Translations under genes and position numbers: made by a program | Notes under the pieces: generated by a model | The model's input: the letters and a program-made list of their open reading frames with translations, nothing else | Databases searched by the model: none | What the model was told of the DNA's origin: nothing | NCBI GenBank assembly: GCA_025056305.1 | Contig: JANWWJ010000007.1 | Coordinates: 1 to 64,000 of the forward strand | Source of the DNA: Chitinophagales bacterium | GTDB taxonomy: Bacteria > Bacteroidota > Bacteroidia > Chitinophagales > UBA10324 | Reading direction: 5' to 3' | DNA length: 64,000 bases | In this document: positions 29,793 to 39,467 of the stretch, in pieces | Numbering within the stretch: position 1 is the stretch's first letter | Layout of the letters: each line of letters starts with the position of its first letter

Positions 29793-31055
29793 TTAATGCC
29801 AATGCCGAATGCGATGCCCCCGCCAGGCGTAAATCAAAATAATCAGATAGCAGGGCAACAACACAAGATATGCTGACTGGGCATTGAAGCGGTCGGCCAG
29901 ATGGCCGTACATCAGGGGCAACAAGGCTCCACCCGCTATTGCCATAATGAGCAATGCAGAAGCCAATTTCGTGTAATTACCCAGGCCATAGAGGGCTAAT
30001 GGCCAGATCGCCGGCCACATGACTGCATTAGCGAGGCCAAGCAGAGCTACACTGGCCACAGACCATGCCGGCGGCGTTACTACAATCAGTACAGAAAGCC
30101 CCAAACCCAACATGGCCGAATACAGCAGAAACTTTTCTTGACGGATCAGGCGGGGTATGGTCCATACGGCCAACAAATAGCCGCACAACATAGATAATAA
30201 AGTGAAGGTGGTAAAGGTTTTGGCGGTCTGCATAGAAAAGCCCAGTTCGATGCCATATGCGATAATGGTATCGCCGGCAATGACTTCTGCACCTACGTAA
30301 AAAAACAAGGCCACGACCCCCAATACCAAATGAGGATAATGCAATACCGAAGGCCGTTGCGGCAAGGGTTCGCCAACAGTTTCAGTCCCGGTCTGTGCCA
30401 AATCGGGAAGCGGCGAATAGCGCACCCAAAGCGCTAATCCCGCTAATGCCAGCGTCAAAAGCACATAAGGTGGAATTACTTTTAAAGCCAGTGCATCCAG
30501 CAAAGCTTGCCGCTCCACGGCACCGGCATATTTGAGCTGCTCTTGCAGTTTGTCAGCATTCGCCAACAGCACGCTACCCAAAAGGTAGGGGCTTATTGCT
30601 CCTGCTGTTTTGTTACAAATACCCATAATGCTGATGCGGCGTGCACCACTTTCTACAGGTCCCAACATGGTTACATACGGGTTTGCCGCTGTTTGTAATA
30701 AAGCCAGACCAGCGCCGGTGATAAACAGGCCCGTCAAAAACAGACCATAGGTGCGCAGGTAGGCGGCAGGAATGAATAATAAAGCACCAATCGCCATAAC
30801 CATCAGGCCTAAGACCATGCCTTGTTTGAGATGCGTACGTTGCAAGACCCAGGAGGAAGGAATAGCCATTACGAAATAGGATATGTAAAAAGCAAAAGCG
30901 ACCAGATAAGACTCTAGGTTGGATAATTCGCAAGCCAGTTTTAAGTATGGGATTAAGGCGGCATTAAGCCAGGTGACAAAACCAAACAAAAAGAAAAGGC
31001 CTCCCAAAAGCACAATGGGCCTTTTCCAAAAGGGCTGATCGGCGTTCACAATCAT
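29793..31055 (-). CDS. Sugar MFS transporter (FucP/glucose-galactose-like)
   Basis: FFLFGFVTWLNAALIPYLK...GAGLALLQTAANPYVTMLGP...WPAIWPLALYGLG. Confidence 0.92.
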   Translation of the reverse strand: MIVNADQPFWKRPIVLLGGLFFLFGFVTWLNAALIPYLKLACELSNLESYLVAFAFYISYFVMAIPSSWVLQRTHLKQGMVLGLMVMAIGALLFIPAAYLRTYGLFLTGLFITGAGLALLQTAANPYVTMLGPVESGARRISIMGICNKTAGAISPYLLGSVLLANADKLQEQLKYAGAVERQALLDALALKVIPPYVLLTLALAGLALWVRYSPLPDLAQTGTETVGEPLPQRPSVLHYPHLVLGVVALFFYVGAEVIAGDTIIAYGIELGFSMQTAKTFTTFTLLSMLCGYLLAVWTIPRLIRQEKFLLYSAMLGLGLSVLIVVTPPAWSVASVALLGLANAVMWPAIWPLALYGLGNYTKLASALLIMAIAGGALLPLMYGHLADRFNAQSAYLVLLPCYLIILIYAWRGHRIRHWH

Positions 31056-31119
31056 GGCCGAAAAGAAACGGCATCAACTGGCCATGTACAAGCAGTCGGG
31101 TCTGTATTTTTAAACGAAC

Positions 31120-31986
31120 GTGGATTGGTCGTTGCTGATCCTGGCGGCGGGCATCAGCCAACGTTTGGGAGAAAACAAGATTTCCATTCCAATAGGACCC
31201 GCCGGCGAGTGGTTAATGGAGTTCACCATCTATGATGCCCTGCTGGCTGGATGCCGGAATGTTGTTTTAGTGACGCGAGCCGATACGGAAGCACTGGTAC
31301 AGAAACGGTTGGCACAACTGCCGTCAACGGTAACATGTTCAACGGTAGTACAGTCAATTAGAACAGGTCGCAGTAAGCCATGCGGGACAGCAGAGGCGGT
31401 GGTGGCCGCCGCCTCGAAGGTGCAAGGTCCCTTCTTGGTGGTTAACGGCGATGATTATTACGGCCGACAAACACTGTGGCTTTTGATCAAATGGTTAGTG
31501 GAAAATATAAGGCCAGGGTTGGGGGCCTTACCTGTTTTTTCTTTGGCCAATGCCAACATAGGTCGTCGACCTGTTTGGCGTGCACTTTGCCGGCTCGACG
31601 ACAGCTGTCAATTGGTTGACTTAAAGGAAACTCTTGTTGTTTATGAAGAAAACAAATACGTAACGCTGAAACCTCAGCAGGGCGAAGTCTTGCCTTCTTC
31701 TACATGGGTTTCTATGAACAGCTTTGCCTTGCCTGCTGATATAATTCCGCTTTTGAGCGCATTAATGCATCAGTTTTATATGAACGAAGATCCGGATGCT
31801 GAATTGACCCTGGCACAAGCCCTCATGCAGCTAATCAGCACTAAGCAGGTGTGCCTTGAGGCCTTACCCTCAAACAATCGTTGCATAGGACTTACCTATC
31901 CTGAAGATGTGCTTCAGGTTCGTTCTTACTTTGAGGAGCTTATCGCCAAAGGATTGTTCCCATCCCCTCTATGGTTTAGATCATAA
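31120..31986 (+). CDS. Nucleotidyltransferase-like protein
   Basis: LLILAAGISQRLG..., VNGDDYYG; GTG start. Confidence 0.8.
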   Translation: MDWSLLILAAGISQRLGENKISIPIGPAGEWLMEFTIYDALLAGCRNVVLVTRADTEALVQKRLAQLPSTVTCSTVVQSIRTGRSKPCGTAEAVVAAASKVQGPFLVVNGDDYYGRQTLWLLIKWLVENIRPGLGALPVFSLANANIGRRPVWRALCRLDDSCQLVDLKETLVVYEENKYVTLKPQQGEVLPSSTWVSMNSFALPADIIPLLSALMHQFYMNEDPDAELTLAQALMQLISTKQVCLEALPSNNRCIGLTYPEDVLQVRSYFEELIAKGLFPSPLWFRS

Positions 31987-32284
31987 CTGAAGTCTTTAGC
32001 TTGCGAACGCAACAGCTTCATCCATCAGCATCTTCGTCATTACATGGGATTTTTCAATATAAACGTTCAGGTCAATGAAATCCTTCTTTTCTGGCTGTTT
32101 AAGAAATTTTTAGGAGTGTCAATAAGATGGTTGCTGTTTCCCGTCTTTGACAAAACCGTGTGGAGCAATATTTAAGGTATATATGAAATGATTATTGTGT
32201 ATTTGAAGCCTTTTAATCAGAAGATCTTACGGTTTTTTTGAGCTCACCTGACTTTTTGATGTTTTCCTAAAACAGCACCGGCAT

Positions 32285-33646
32285 GTGATTTTAAAAATTT
32301 TAGACCTACTTGGCCAAAGCAGGAAAAGCACGTGCGGACTGAAGCTGCGCCCGTATTTAATATTCTGCTATCTTGTCACAGCCATTACCCAAATGTGTGC
32401 GCCGCTTCGGCATGCAGATTGGAGGGCCACGCCCTTATTGTGTCTTGCTGCGGTCATAGCCGGATTGTTTACCAACCGGGCTATAGCGAGTGTACCCATG
32501 ATTGTGCTCTGTGGTTATGTATTGCTGGCGGCACCCTTACAAACGTTTCGCATGTTCTTATCTGACCGTGTATTAATTGCTTTGACATTAGTCTTTTTTG
32601 TTTACGTGGGTAGTGCAATCAATTCCACCAGCGATAAAGCATTCCTGCTGGAACGCTTGCGTATCAAGCTGCCCTTTCTTGCCTTACCGGTATGTTATGC
32701 TTACTTAAAAAATCGCCTGCATAGCCGGCAGGTCTTTGTACTGCTTTACTTCTTTGTTTTTCTTGCCTCTTTCATGTCTTTGCGAATCAGCTTGAATTTG
32801 TTGTTGCATCAGGATCGCATGGTTCAGCTGTATCAGATGGGTCAAACCATTGAAACGCCCTACCACCACACGCGCTACAGCCTCATGGTCGCGTTTGCTT
32901 TTCTTGCTGCGATTTACCTGTGGCAAAAAAACTTTGTGTTATGGTACCGCTGGGAGCGCATCGCTCAGCTTTTGGCAGCCGCTTTCCTTTTTGTTTTTCT
33001 TCATCTGTTGGCCGTGCGTAGTGGGTTGCTTACTACGTATCTGTGTTTGTTTTATTTGTTAATCAGGCGACTTTGGCATCAACGAAACTTCACCTCTGCC
33101 ATTGTCACGCTCCTGGGGCTGATCCTGGTTCCGGTGGCGGCGTACCTGATGATGCCGACGTTGCGGGCAAAGGTTTCCTACATGCGTGATGATTTAAATC
33201 GAATTCTGGCAGGTGAAAAAGCTTTTAATTATTCGGATGCAGGGCGGCTGGCCAGCATTGCAGCCGGCTGGCAATTGTTTGCCGAAAACTGGCTTACCGG
33301 AACAGGAATTGGTGATCTTAAGACCGAAATGCAACAGAAATTAGGCAACGACACGGAGGCCGCACGCCTGAATTTGCCACACAATCAGTTCATCTTTGTT
33401 GCAGCGGGCACCGGAGTGTTTGGATTAATCATTTTTATCCTAGCTGTGTTTTTGCCGCTGCTGCCTGCTGCTTCGCGCCAAAATTGGTTGTTTGTGTGTT
33501 TTAACTTAATCCTGCTCACTTCCTTTTTGTTTGAAGCTACCGTGGAAGAACAGATCGGCACAGCCTTCTACTTGGTCTTTTTATTGCTCGGCCATACTTT
33601 TCTGAATCAAAAAGAATATGCACGACCCGGTTGCCTTGCAGCTTAA
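32285..33646 (+). CDS. O-antigen ligase/Wzy-like polymerase family membrane protein
   Basis: Polytopic; large periplasmic region with 'GRLASIAAGWQLFAENWLTGTGIGDL...LPHNQFIFVAAGTGVFGL'. Confidence 0.88.
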   Translation: MILKILDLLGQSRKSTCGLKLRPYLIFCYLVTAITQMCAPLRHADWRATPLLCLAAVIAGLFTNRAIASVPMIVLCGYVLLAAPLQTFRMFLSDRVLIALTLVFFVYVGSAINSTSDKAFLLERLRIKLPFLALPVCYAYLKNRLHSRQVFVLLYFFVFLASFMSLRISLNLLLHQDRMVQLYQMGQTIETPYHHTRYSLMVAFAFLAAIYLWQKNFVLWYRWERIAQLLAAAFLFVFLHLLAVRSGLLTTYLCLFYLLIRRLWHQRNFTSAIVTLLGLILVPVAAYLMMPTLRAKVSYMRDDLNRILAGEKAFNYSDAGRLASIAAGWQLFAENWLTGTGIGDLKTEMQQKLGNDTEAARLNLPHNQFIFVAAGTGVFGLIIFILAVFLPLLPAASRQNWLFVCFNLILLTSFLFEATVEEQIGTAFYLVFLLLGHTFLNQKEYARPGCLAA

Positions 33647-33711
33647 ATGGCCTGACCAAATTCCTGTTCCCTTGCAGTTGTCTATGAAAGAGTAGCAAAC
33701 GCTTGTTGCCG

Positions 33712-34488
33712 ATGAACAGTATTTCGGGGATTTCGGCCGTCATTATCGCCTTTAACGAAGAAAAAAACATCGGCCGTTGTTTGGATTCGCTTCAAGGGGT
33801 GGCTGATGAAGTGGTGGTGGTCGATTCGTTTTCAACCGACCGAACAGTGTCCATTTGTAAGGAAAAAGGCGCACGGGTAGTTCAGCATCCATTCATGGGC
33901 CATGTGCATCAAAAGAATTTTGCCCTACAGCAAGCCACGCACGATTGGATTATGAGCTTAGATGCGGACGAAGCCCTGGATGATGTGCTACGAAAGGCGC
34001 TGTTGAGGGAAAAGCAGCATCCAACAGCACGAGCCTATTTTGTCAATCGATTAAGCAATTTTTGCGGGAAGTGGATCCGCCACGGGGCCTGGTATCCAGA
34101 CCGAAAGATTCGGTTTTGGCACAAAAGCTGCGGCAGGTGGGGCGGCCAAGACCCTCACGACCGCGTGGTGCTTCGGCCCGGTACGTCGACGAAAACACTG
34201 CCGGGCCATCTGCTTCATTACACAGCTTCCGATGTAGAGAGCTATCGCAAAAAGTTATATGCATATGCAACGATTGCAGCTCAGGCCATGTTCGAACAAG
34301 ACCGAGGGCCCATTTTCTGTGTCGGCGTGCGTGCGGCTTGGATGTTCGGGCGTAGCTATGTTCTTCGATTGGGATTTTTAGATGGCAAATATGGATTTAT
34401 TATAGCAAAACTCATATACGATTATACCTATAAGAAATATGCGTTACTCGGTGAACTACATCGAAAAAAATCCGCAGTCAGTAGTTAA
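33712..34488 (+). CDS. GT2 family glycosyltransferase (WaaE/KdtX-like)
   Basis: ISAVIIAFNEEKNIGRCLDSL..VDEVVVVDSFSTDRTVSI..DADE..RHGAWYPDRKIR. Confidence 0.92.
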   Translation: MNSISGISAVIIAFNEEKNIGRCLDSLQGVADEVVVVDSFSTDRTVSICKEKGARVVQHPFMGHVHQKNFALQQATHDWIMSLDADEALDDVLRKALLREKQHPTARAYFVNRLSNFCGKWIRHGAWYPDRKIRFWHKSCGRWGGQDPHDRVVLRPGTSTKTLPGHLLHYTASDVESYRKKLYAYATIAAQAMFEQDRGPIFCVGVRAAWMFGRSYVLRLGFLDGKYGFIIAKLIYDYTYKKYALLGELHRKKSAVSS

Positions 34489-37264
34489 TGGCTTCGGCAG
34501 GCACGCGAATCAATTTTTTCATAAAACGTGTATCCTGAGTAAGCACTGTAAGCGTGTAGCATCCCGCCGGCAGCTGCTGCGTTTCGATTAACCAACGATG
34601 TTGGCCTGCAGCCAGAGGGCTGCTTCTGGCATAAAACCGATGGCCGTTGATGTTTTCAAGCATGACGCTCACCAACGAAGCCGTGGGGAGTTGAAATTCA
34701 ATTTGGATAAAACAAGCGAAAGGATTGGGATAGGTATGGAAATAGGGTTGAGTATTGATGGCTGACTGCGCGGTATAGAGGTTGCTGTCCAGATGAACAA
34801 AGAGTTCATAGCACAAGCTGTCGTTCCATTGAGTCGGATCGGCTGAACGAACAGCCAATACATAGGTACCTGCGTTAATTAGTCCTGTACTTACATTTTC
34901 AGGTTGCAGTCCAGCATTTACCGATTGAGTGATCAGGGTACCATATGAGTCATATATGAACAGATTATAATCGGCTGCCAGCGATTTTAAGGTGACCAGA
35001 AGTTGTTGCTGCGGTTGGGCAAGTTCAAAAGCAAAGAAGTCTTCATCCGAAGCAGAAGCGATAGCCCCGTAAAGTGGAGGCTGAGTGGTGTCGTAAGAAA
35101 TTTTAAGGTCAGCAGGCGTGTTGAACGAATTGTTGGGTTCGTACCGATCAAAACATTTATCGTCGAATCGGGCCAGAAAAATATCGTAGTTGCCAGCCCG
35201 ATAAATTTGGTAAGCGCCTAAAGTGGCTATGCTGTCGTCGCTGGTCGTAGAGCTGCAAACGTAAATGCGATTTTGATTGTCGGTTTCGATATTGAGGCCA
35301 TACCCACCAACCTGCTCGTCTCCGTCGCCGCCAAAGTAGGTACTGTACAGTAGTTGTCCGTCAGGCGTGAATTTGGCAAACCAGGCATCAGAAACACCGC
35401 CCAGTTCAAGTTGCCAGGCATTACCAATGGCAATGCCTTTCGGAGAAAACGTTGCTCCGCATATCAGTATTTCATTGGCATTATTGACCGTTAGCCCCCG
35501 TACGGTTTCGCTGAGGGTGTCACCAAAGTAGGTACCCCACAAGAGGACTCCATTGCTATCATATTTCTGAAGAAAAGCATCGAGCGTATAGTAGCCTGTA
35601 CTGTCGATACCAAAGACGTGGTTTGGCTGCCAGGCCCCCGGTGTAGTAAAGCCGGTATCGCTTTGGGTGAAACCAGTAACTACGATGTTGCCCTCAAGGT
35701 CGACGATGCAGTCGCGCCCGCGGTCTTCAAAGGCACCTGCGATGTAGGTACCCCAAACGGGAAATCCGTCGGGGGTGAAGCGGGCTAAAAAGGCATCCAG
35801 AAGGTTTGCACCTTGGCTTTGATTTGCCCCAGGGGTAGCAATGCCGGTTTTGCTAAGAGCGGTGCCGCTCACGTAGATCTGATTCGATGCGCTTATGGCC
35901 ACGTGATGGCCACGATCGTCTTTGTCGGCTCCGTAGTAAGTGCCCCAGATGATATCGCCTTTGGTGGTATCAAAAGCTGCAAGGAAGATGTCCCCCTTTC
36001 CTCCGTAAAACGGCATGTGGGCTCCCGCTGTGGCAATGCTATCGTTGCTTAGTGTGTAACCCGTAGCGATGATGCGACCTAATCCATCCAAAGCAATGCT
36101 CAATATTTGATCCTTATTTGCCCCTCCATAGTACCGACACCATTGAAGATGTCCGTTACTGCCAAAGCGGGCCAGCAGGCCATCGGATTCGGGACCGTTG
36201 ATCACCGATTGTTGAGCACCGGCGGTAGTTAAGCCACTGGAATAGGTTTCACCGCCCACATAAATGCGTCCTTTGTTGTCTATGTCAAGGGCCCAGCAGT
36301 AATCCACCCGGTTTCCTCCGAAATAAGTAGCCCATTGCATTTGGAACTGCTCATTGAACTTAAAAAGAAAGATGTCAAATGATCCGCCGTTGTAGCTCTG
36401 ATCGTAGGCCCCACTGGTTGCAATGTTTGACATGGAAGCGGTGCGGCCCGCAACGATGATATTTCCCTCATGATCCAACTTCATGTCTTCGCTGTAATCA
36501 ATAGAATCGCCTCCGAAATATGTAGCATACGTCAAGATGGGATCAATCAGCAGCGGCTTGCCTATGAAGTTTTGAGGAATGGCAAACTGCACGACATTAC
36601 CCGAAGCAACAAAGTCGGCAAAGAAACTGCTGTGGTCTTCAGCATAGCATAGCGGCTGACTTTCGCGCACCACACCCAGAGGCGTTTGTATGCTTAGGGC
36701 ACCGGCGATTTCAAGTTTTCCCGAGCTGGATCCGTAAATCAGTTTAAGTCCCTCTGGGTTGGCTCCGGCATGCAGGCGGAACGAGTATTTGATTTGTGGG
36801 TTGGGCTGGGCACGAAGAATCGTAAATTCTAAATCCACGGCAGGAAGAATGTCTTTATAAACCACATTTTGAACATGCTTTACATCGGTTATCGCCTGGC
36901 CCATGGATCCGAAATAATGAAGGGGAAATGGGGCAGGGTTTGTCGCATAGACTATCGGGTGTTCAGCCGCTCCTGCTATAGTTACATCTATACGGCTAAC
37001 CTGAAAAAATGCGTCCTTAGAGGAAGCAGTGATGGCTTCCAGGTGCCTCTCATCGTTGAGGATTTGAACGAACTCATAGCTCCATCCATTGCGGCGCAAT
37101 TGCAATCGAAATCCTGGAGTTTCGTACACATAAAGCACCTCGGGGTTAGGAAAGCCATGACCATTTGTGATTTGGCCCCTGTTTTCAACAAATAAAATAT
37201 CATTTACAGAAGAATGGCTGTAAACGAGCAGGGGCAAACAAACCAGAATCAGCCAACAGCGCAC
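34478..37264 (-). CDS. SBBP-repeat secreted protein with T9SS type A sorting domain
   Basis: Repeated 'xWATYFGGxxxDxxxxxxxDxxGxIxVxGxTxS' units; C-terminal QPYFHTYPNPFACFIQIEFQLP...LPAGCYTLTVLTQDTRFMKKLIRV. Confidence 0.9.
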   Translation of the reverse strand: MRCWLILVCLPLLVYSHSSVNDILFVENRGQITNGHGFPNPEVLYVYETPGFRLQLRRNGWSYEFVQILNDERHLEAITASSKDAFFQVSRIDVTIAGAAEHPIVYATNPAPFPLHYFGSMGQAITDVKHVQNVVYKDILPAVDLEFTILRAQPNPQIKYSFRLHAGANPEGLKLIYGSSSGKLEIAGALSIQTPLGVVRESQPLCYAEDHSSFFADFVASGNVVQFAIPQNFIGKPLLIDPILTYATYFGGDSIDYSEDMKLDHEGNIIVAGRTASMSNIATSGAYDQSYNGGSFDIFLFKFNEQFQMQWATYFGGNRVDYCWALDIDNKGRIYVGGETYSSGLTTAGAQQSVINGPESDGLLARFGSNGHLQWCRYYGGANKDQILSIALDGLGRIIATGYTLSNDSIATAGAHMPFYGGKGDIFLAAFDTTKGDIIWGTYYGADKDDRGHHVAISASNQIYVSGTALSKTGIATPGANQSQGANLLDAFLARFTPDGFPVWGTYIAGAFEDRGRDCIVDLEGNIVVTGFTQSDTGFTTPGAWQPNHVFGIDSTGYYTLDAFLQKYDSNGVLLWGTYFGDTLSETVRGLTVNNANEILICGATFSPKGIAIGNAWQLELGGVSDAWFAKFTPDGQLLYSTYFGGDGDEQVGGYGLNIETDNQNRIYVCSSTTSDDSIATLGAYQIYRAGNYDIFLARFDDKCFDRYEPNNSFNTPADLKISYDTTQPPLYGAIASASDEDFFAFELAQPQQQLLVTLKSLAADYNLFIYDSYGTLITQSVNAGLQPENVSTGLINAGTYVLAVRSADPTQWNDSLCYELFVHLDSNLYTAQSAINTQPYFHTYPNPFACFIQIEFQLPTASLVSVMLENINGHRFYARSSPLAAGQHRWLIETQQLPAGCYTLTVLTQDTRFMKKLIRVPAEAINY

Positions 37265-37324
37265 GGACAGTTTCGTTCGTAATAATTTGATTAGTTCAAA
37301 TATACACGTTCACTTGCGCCCTGA

Positions 37325-38143
37325 CTAAGGACGCGCGACCACAAGAGGCAAAGTGTAGGTTTTTCCTCGGTTGGTTAGAAGCTGCAGCGTATAAAAGCCG
37401 GGATTTATCGTGCTCACGTTACATGCCCAAAAGTTGCTGTGAGGGAAGACGTACAACGGATTTCTCTGCGCGCCCACAGGAGCTATGAGCGTTGCGCATA
37501 ACATTTGTTCACTGACCTCAGGTAAACGAATGTATAGGCGATCTGAGGCTGGGTTAGGAAAATAAATTAGCTCACCAGTTTCTTCTGATGGAGATCGGAA
37601 CTGATAATCACTTAAGTGGTAAATCAGATGATAGCAGTCGAACTCATCGAAGCCATTCTTCGGATGAAAGATTGCTACATAATACGTGTCGGGGAAGATG
37701 AGATTCATGATGATGGTTTCATCAATTTTTTTGGGACTACTCGCCTCGGCCACGCGTTTTCCTTTATCGTTGATCAGCCACATATTGTAATTTGTCTCAA
37801 ATTGACTTAATGTGAGTTTTATGTTGGGCTTGCTGGGTGGAACGATAAGCATATAAAAGTCACGGTCGCCTGCATAGGCAATGGTACTTTGTAGCTCTGT
37901 GTCGGGTGGGAAAAACACAGCTTCTGCGTGGGAATTGTTGGGCTCAAGCAAGGCACAGGCTACTTGGGCCTTAGCAGCCGTTAATCGGAACAACAAGGCC
38001 AAGCAGCAAAATGCAACAAGAGCATAGGTTCGCTTTACCCATAAACTTCGTGCTCGCAAAACTTTGAAACAGCATGTAGGGCATGCCAGGCTCCCCTTTT
38101 CTGAAGCACTGGGATTTTGCCGGTGTTCCGCCTCACGTTCCAT
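37325..38143 (-). CDS. Secreted protein with T9SS type A sorting domain
   Basis: Hydrophobic export segment; C-terminal ELIYFPNPASDRLYIRLP...NPGFYTLQLLTNRGKTYTLPLVV. Confidence 0.8.
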   Translation of the reverse strand: MEREAEHRQNPSASEKGSLACPTCCFKVLRARSLWVKRTYALVAFCCLALLFRLTAAKAQVACALLEPNNSHAEAVFFPPDTELQSTIAYAGDRDFYMLIVPPSKPNIKLTLSQFETNYNMWLINDKGKRVAEASSPKKIDETIIMNLIFPDTYYVAIFHPKNGFDEFDCYHLIYHLSDYQFRSPSEETGELIYFPNPASDRLYIRLPEVSEQMLCATLIAPVGAQRNPLYVFPHSNFWACNVSTINPGFYTLQLLTNRGKTYTLPLVVARP

Positions 38144-38189
38144 AATCCCTTAAAGTTAGCTGCTGATTCCGAAAAAACCGCAGCAAGGG

Positions 38190-39467
38190 TTACTGGATTT
38201 TGAACTTATTGGGAATAACGGCTCCTTTTTTTACCACCACGATGCCATTACGTACGGCGAAATGCTGGCTTTCCTGATCAGGAAGATGCGCACCACCGTT
38301 GATGATGACTTCGTTGCCGATGTAACAATTTTTATCGATGATGGCATTTTTAATGTAACAATCGTTTCCAATACCCATTGCCGGAATGCCTAATTTATGC
38401 GATTCGGTCAAGGATTCCAGGCTTTGATAGAAGTCATTACCCATTACATAGCTGTTGTATATCTGGGTGCCCTTTCCGATTCGGGATCGGGTGCCGATGA
38501 CACAGCGTTCCAACCGATCGGCCAGAATTATTGAGCCTTCAGCAAGAATACATGACTTGATGGTGGTGTTGCTGATTTTTGCCGGCGGCAAGTTGCGCGG
38601 GTGGGTGTACACGGGGTTATTGCCGTCGAAAAGGTTGAAGGCCGGTACTTCATCGGTTAATGCCAAATTGGCTTCATAAAAGGAACGAATGTTTCCAATG
38701 TCGGTCCAATACGTTTTGTGCGGATAGCTATACATGCGCAATTTTCCGACAGAGGACGGGATGATTTCTTTTCCAAAGTCGGTTGCCTGATGCAACGTGG
38801 TCAAGGTTTCATACAAAACGTCGCGGTTAAATACATAAATGCCCATACTGGCCAGGTAAATCCGACCGGCGCGTTTCATGTCCTCGCTGACTTCGCTGCT
38901 CCAATGTGGTAAGAGTTCAGGAGCAGGTTTTTCGACAAAGGCTTCAATAAAGCCGTCGCTTCCTGTTTTGAGGATGCCAAACTCTGGCGCTTCTTCTTCA
39001 CGCACGGGGATGGTGGCGATGGTAACATCGGCGCCCTTGTTTTCATGAGCTTCCAGCAAATGCTGGAAATTCATTTGATACAGCTGGTCGCCGGAAAGGA
39101 TGAGCACATAGTCAAAAGCATGATCGTAGATATGGTGCAGGGATTGGCGCACGGCATCAGCCGTACCTTGAAACCAAGAGCGGTTGCTCGGGGTCTGTTC
39201 CGCAGCCAGAATGTCCACAAATGCTTTACTGAAAATGCTGAAATGATAGGTATTTTTAATGTGTTTGTTTAGCGAGGCAGAGTTGAATTGGGTGAGCACA
39301 AACATTCGCTGAATATTGGAATTGATGCAGTTGGACACAGGAATGTCCACAAGGCGATATTTTCCGCCGATGGGTACGGCCGGTTTGGCCCGGTAAAGCG
39401 TCAGCGGATACAGACGCGTTCCTGCCCCGCCTCCCATAATGACTGCAATCACGCGTTCAGGACTCAT
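38190..39467 (-). CDS. glgC: Glucose-1-phosphate adenylyltransferase
   Basis: GGGAGTRLYPLTLYRAKPAVPIGGKYRLVDIPVSNCINSNI. Confidence 0.97.
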   Translation of the reverse strand: MSPERVIAVIMGGGAGTRLYPLTLYRAKPAVPIGGKYRLVDIPVSNCINSNIQRMFVLTQFNSASLNKHIKNTYHFSIFSKAFVDILAAEQTPSNRSWFQGTADAVRQSLHHIYDHAFDYVLILSGDQLYQMNFQHLLEAHENKGADVTIATIPVREEEAPEFGILKTGSDGFIEAFVEKPAPELLPHWSSEVSEDMKRAGRIYLASMGIYVFNRDVLYETLTTLHQATDFGKEIIPSSVGKLRMYSYPHKTYWTDIGNIRSFYEANLALTDEVPAFNLFDGNNPVYTHPRNLPPAKISNTTIKSCILAEGSIILADRLERCVIGTRSRIGKGTQIYNSYVMGNDFYQSLESLTESHKLGIPAMGIGNDCYIKNAIIDKNCYIGNEVIINGGAHLPDQESQHFAVRNGIVVVKKGAVIPNKFKIQ

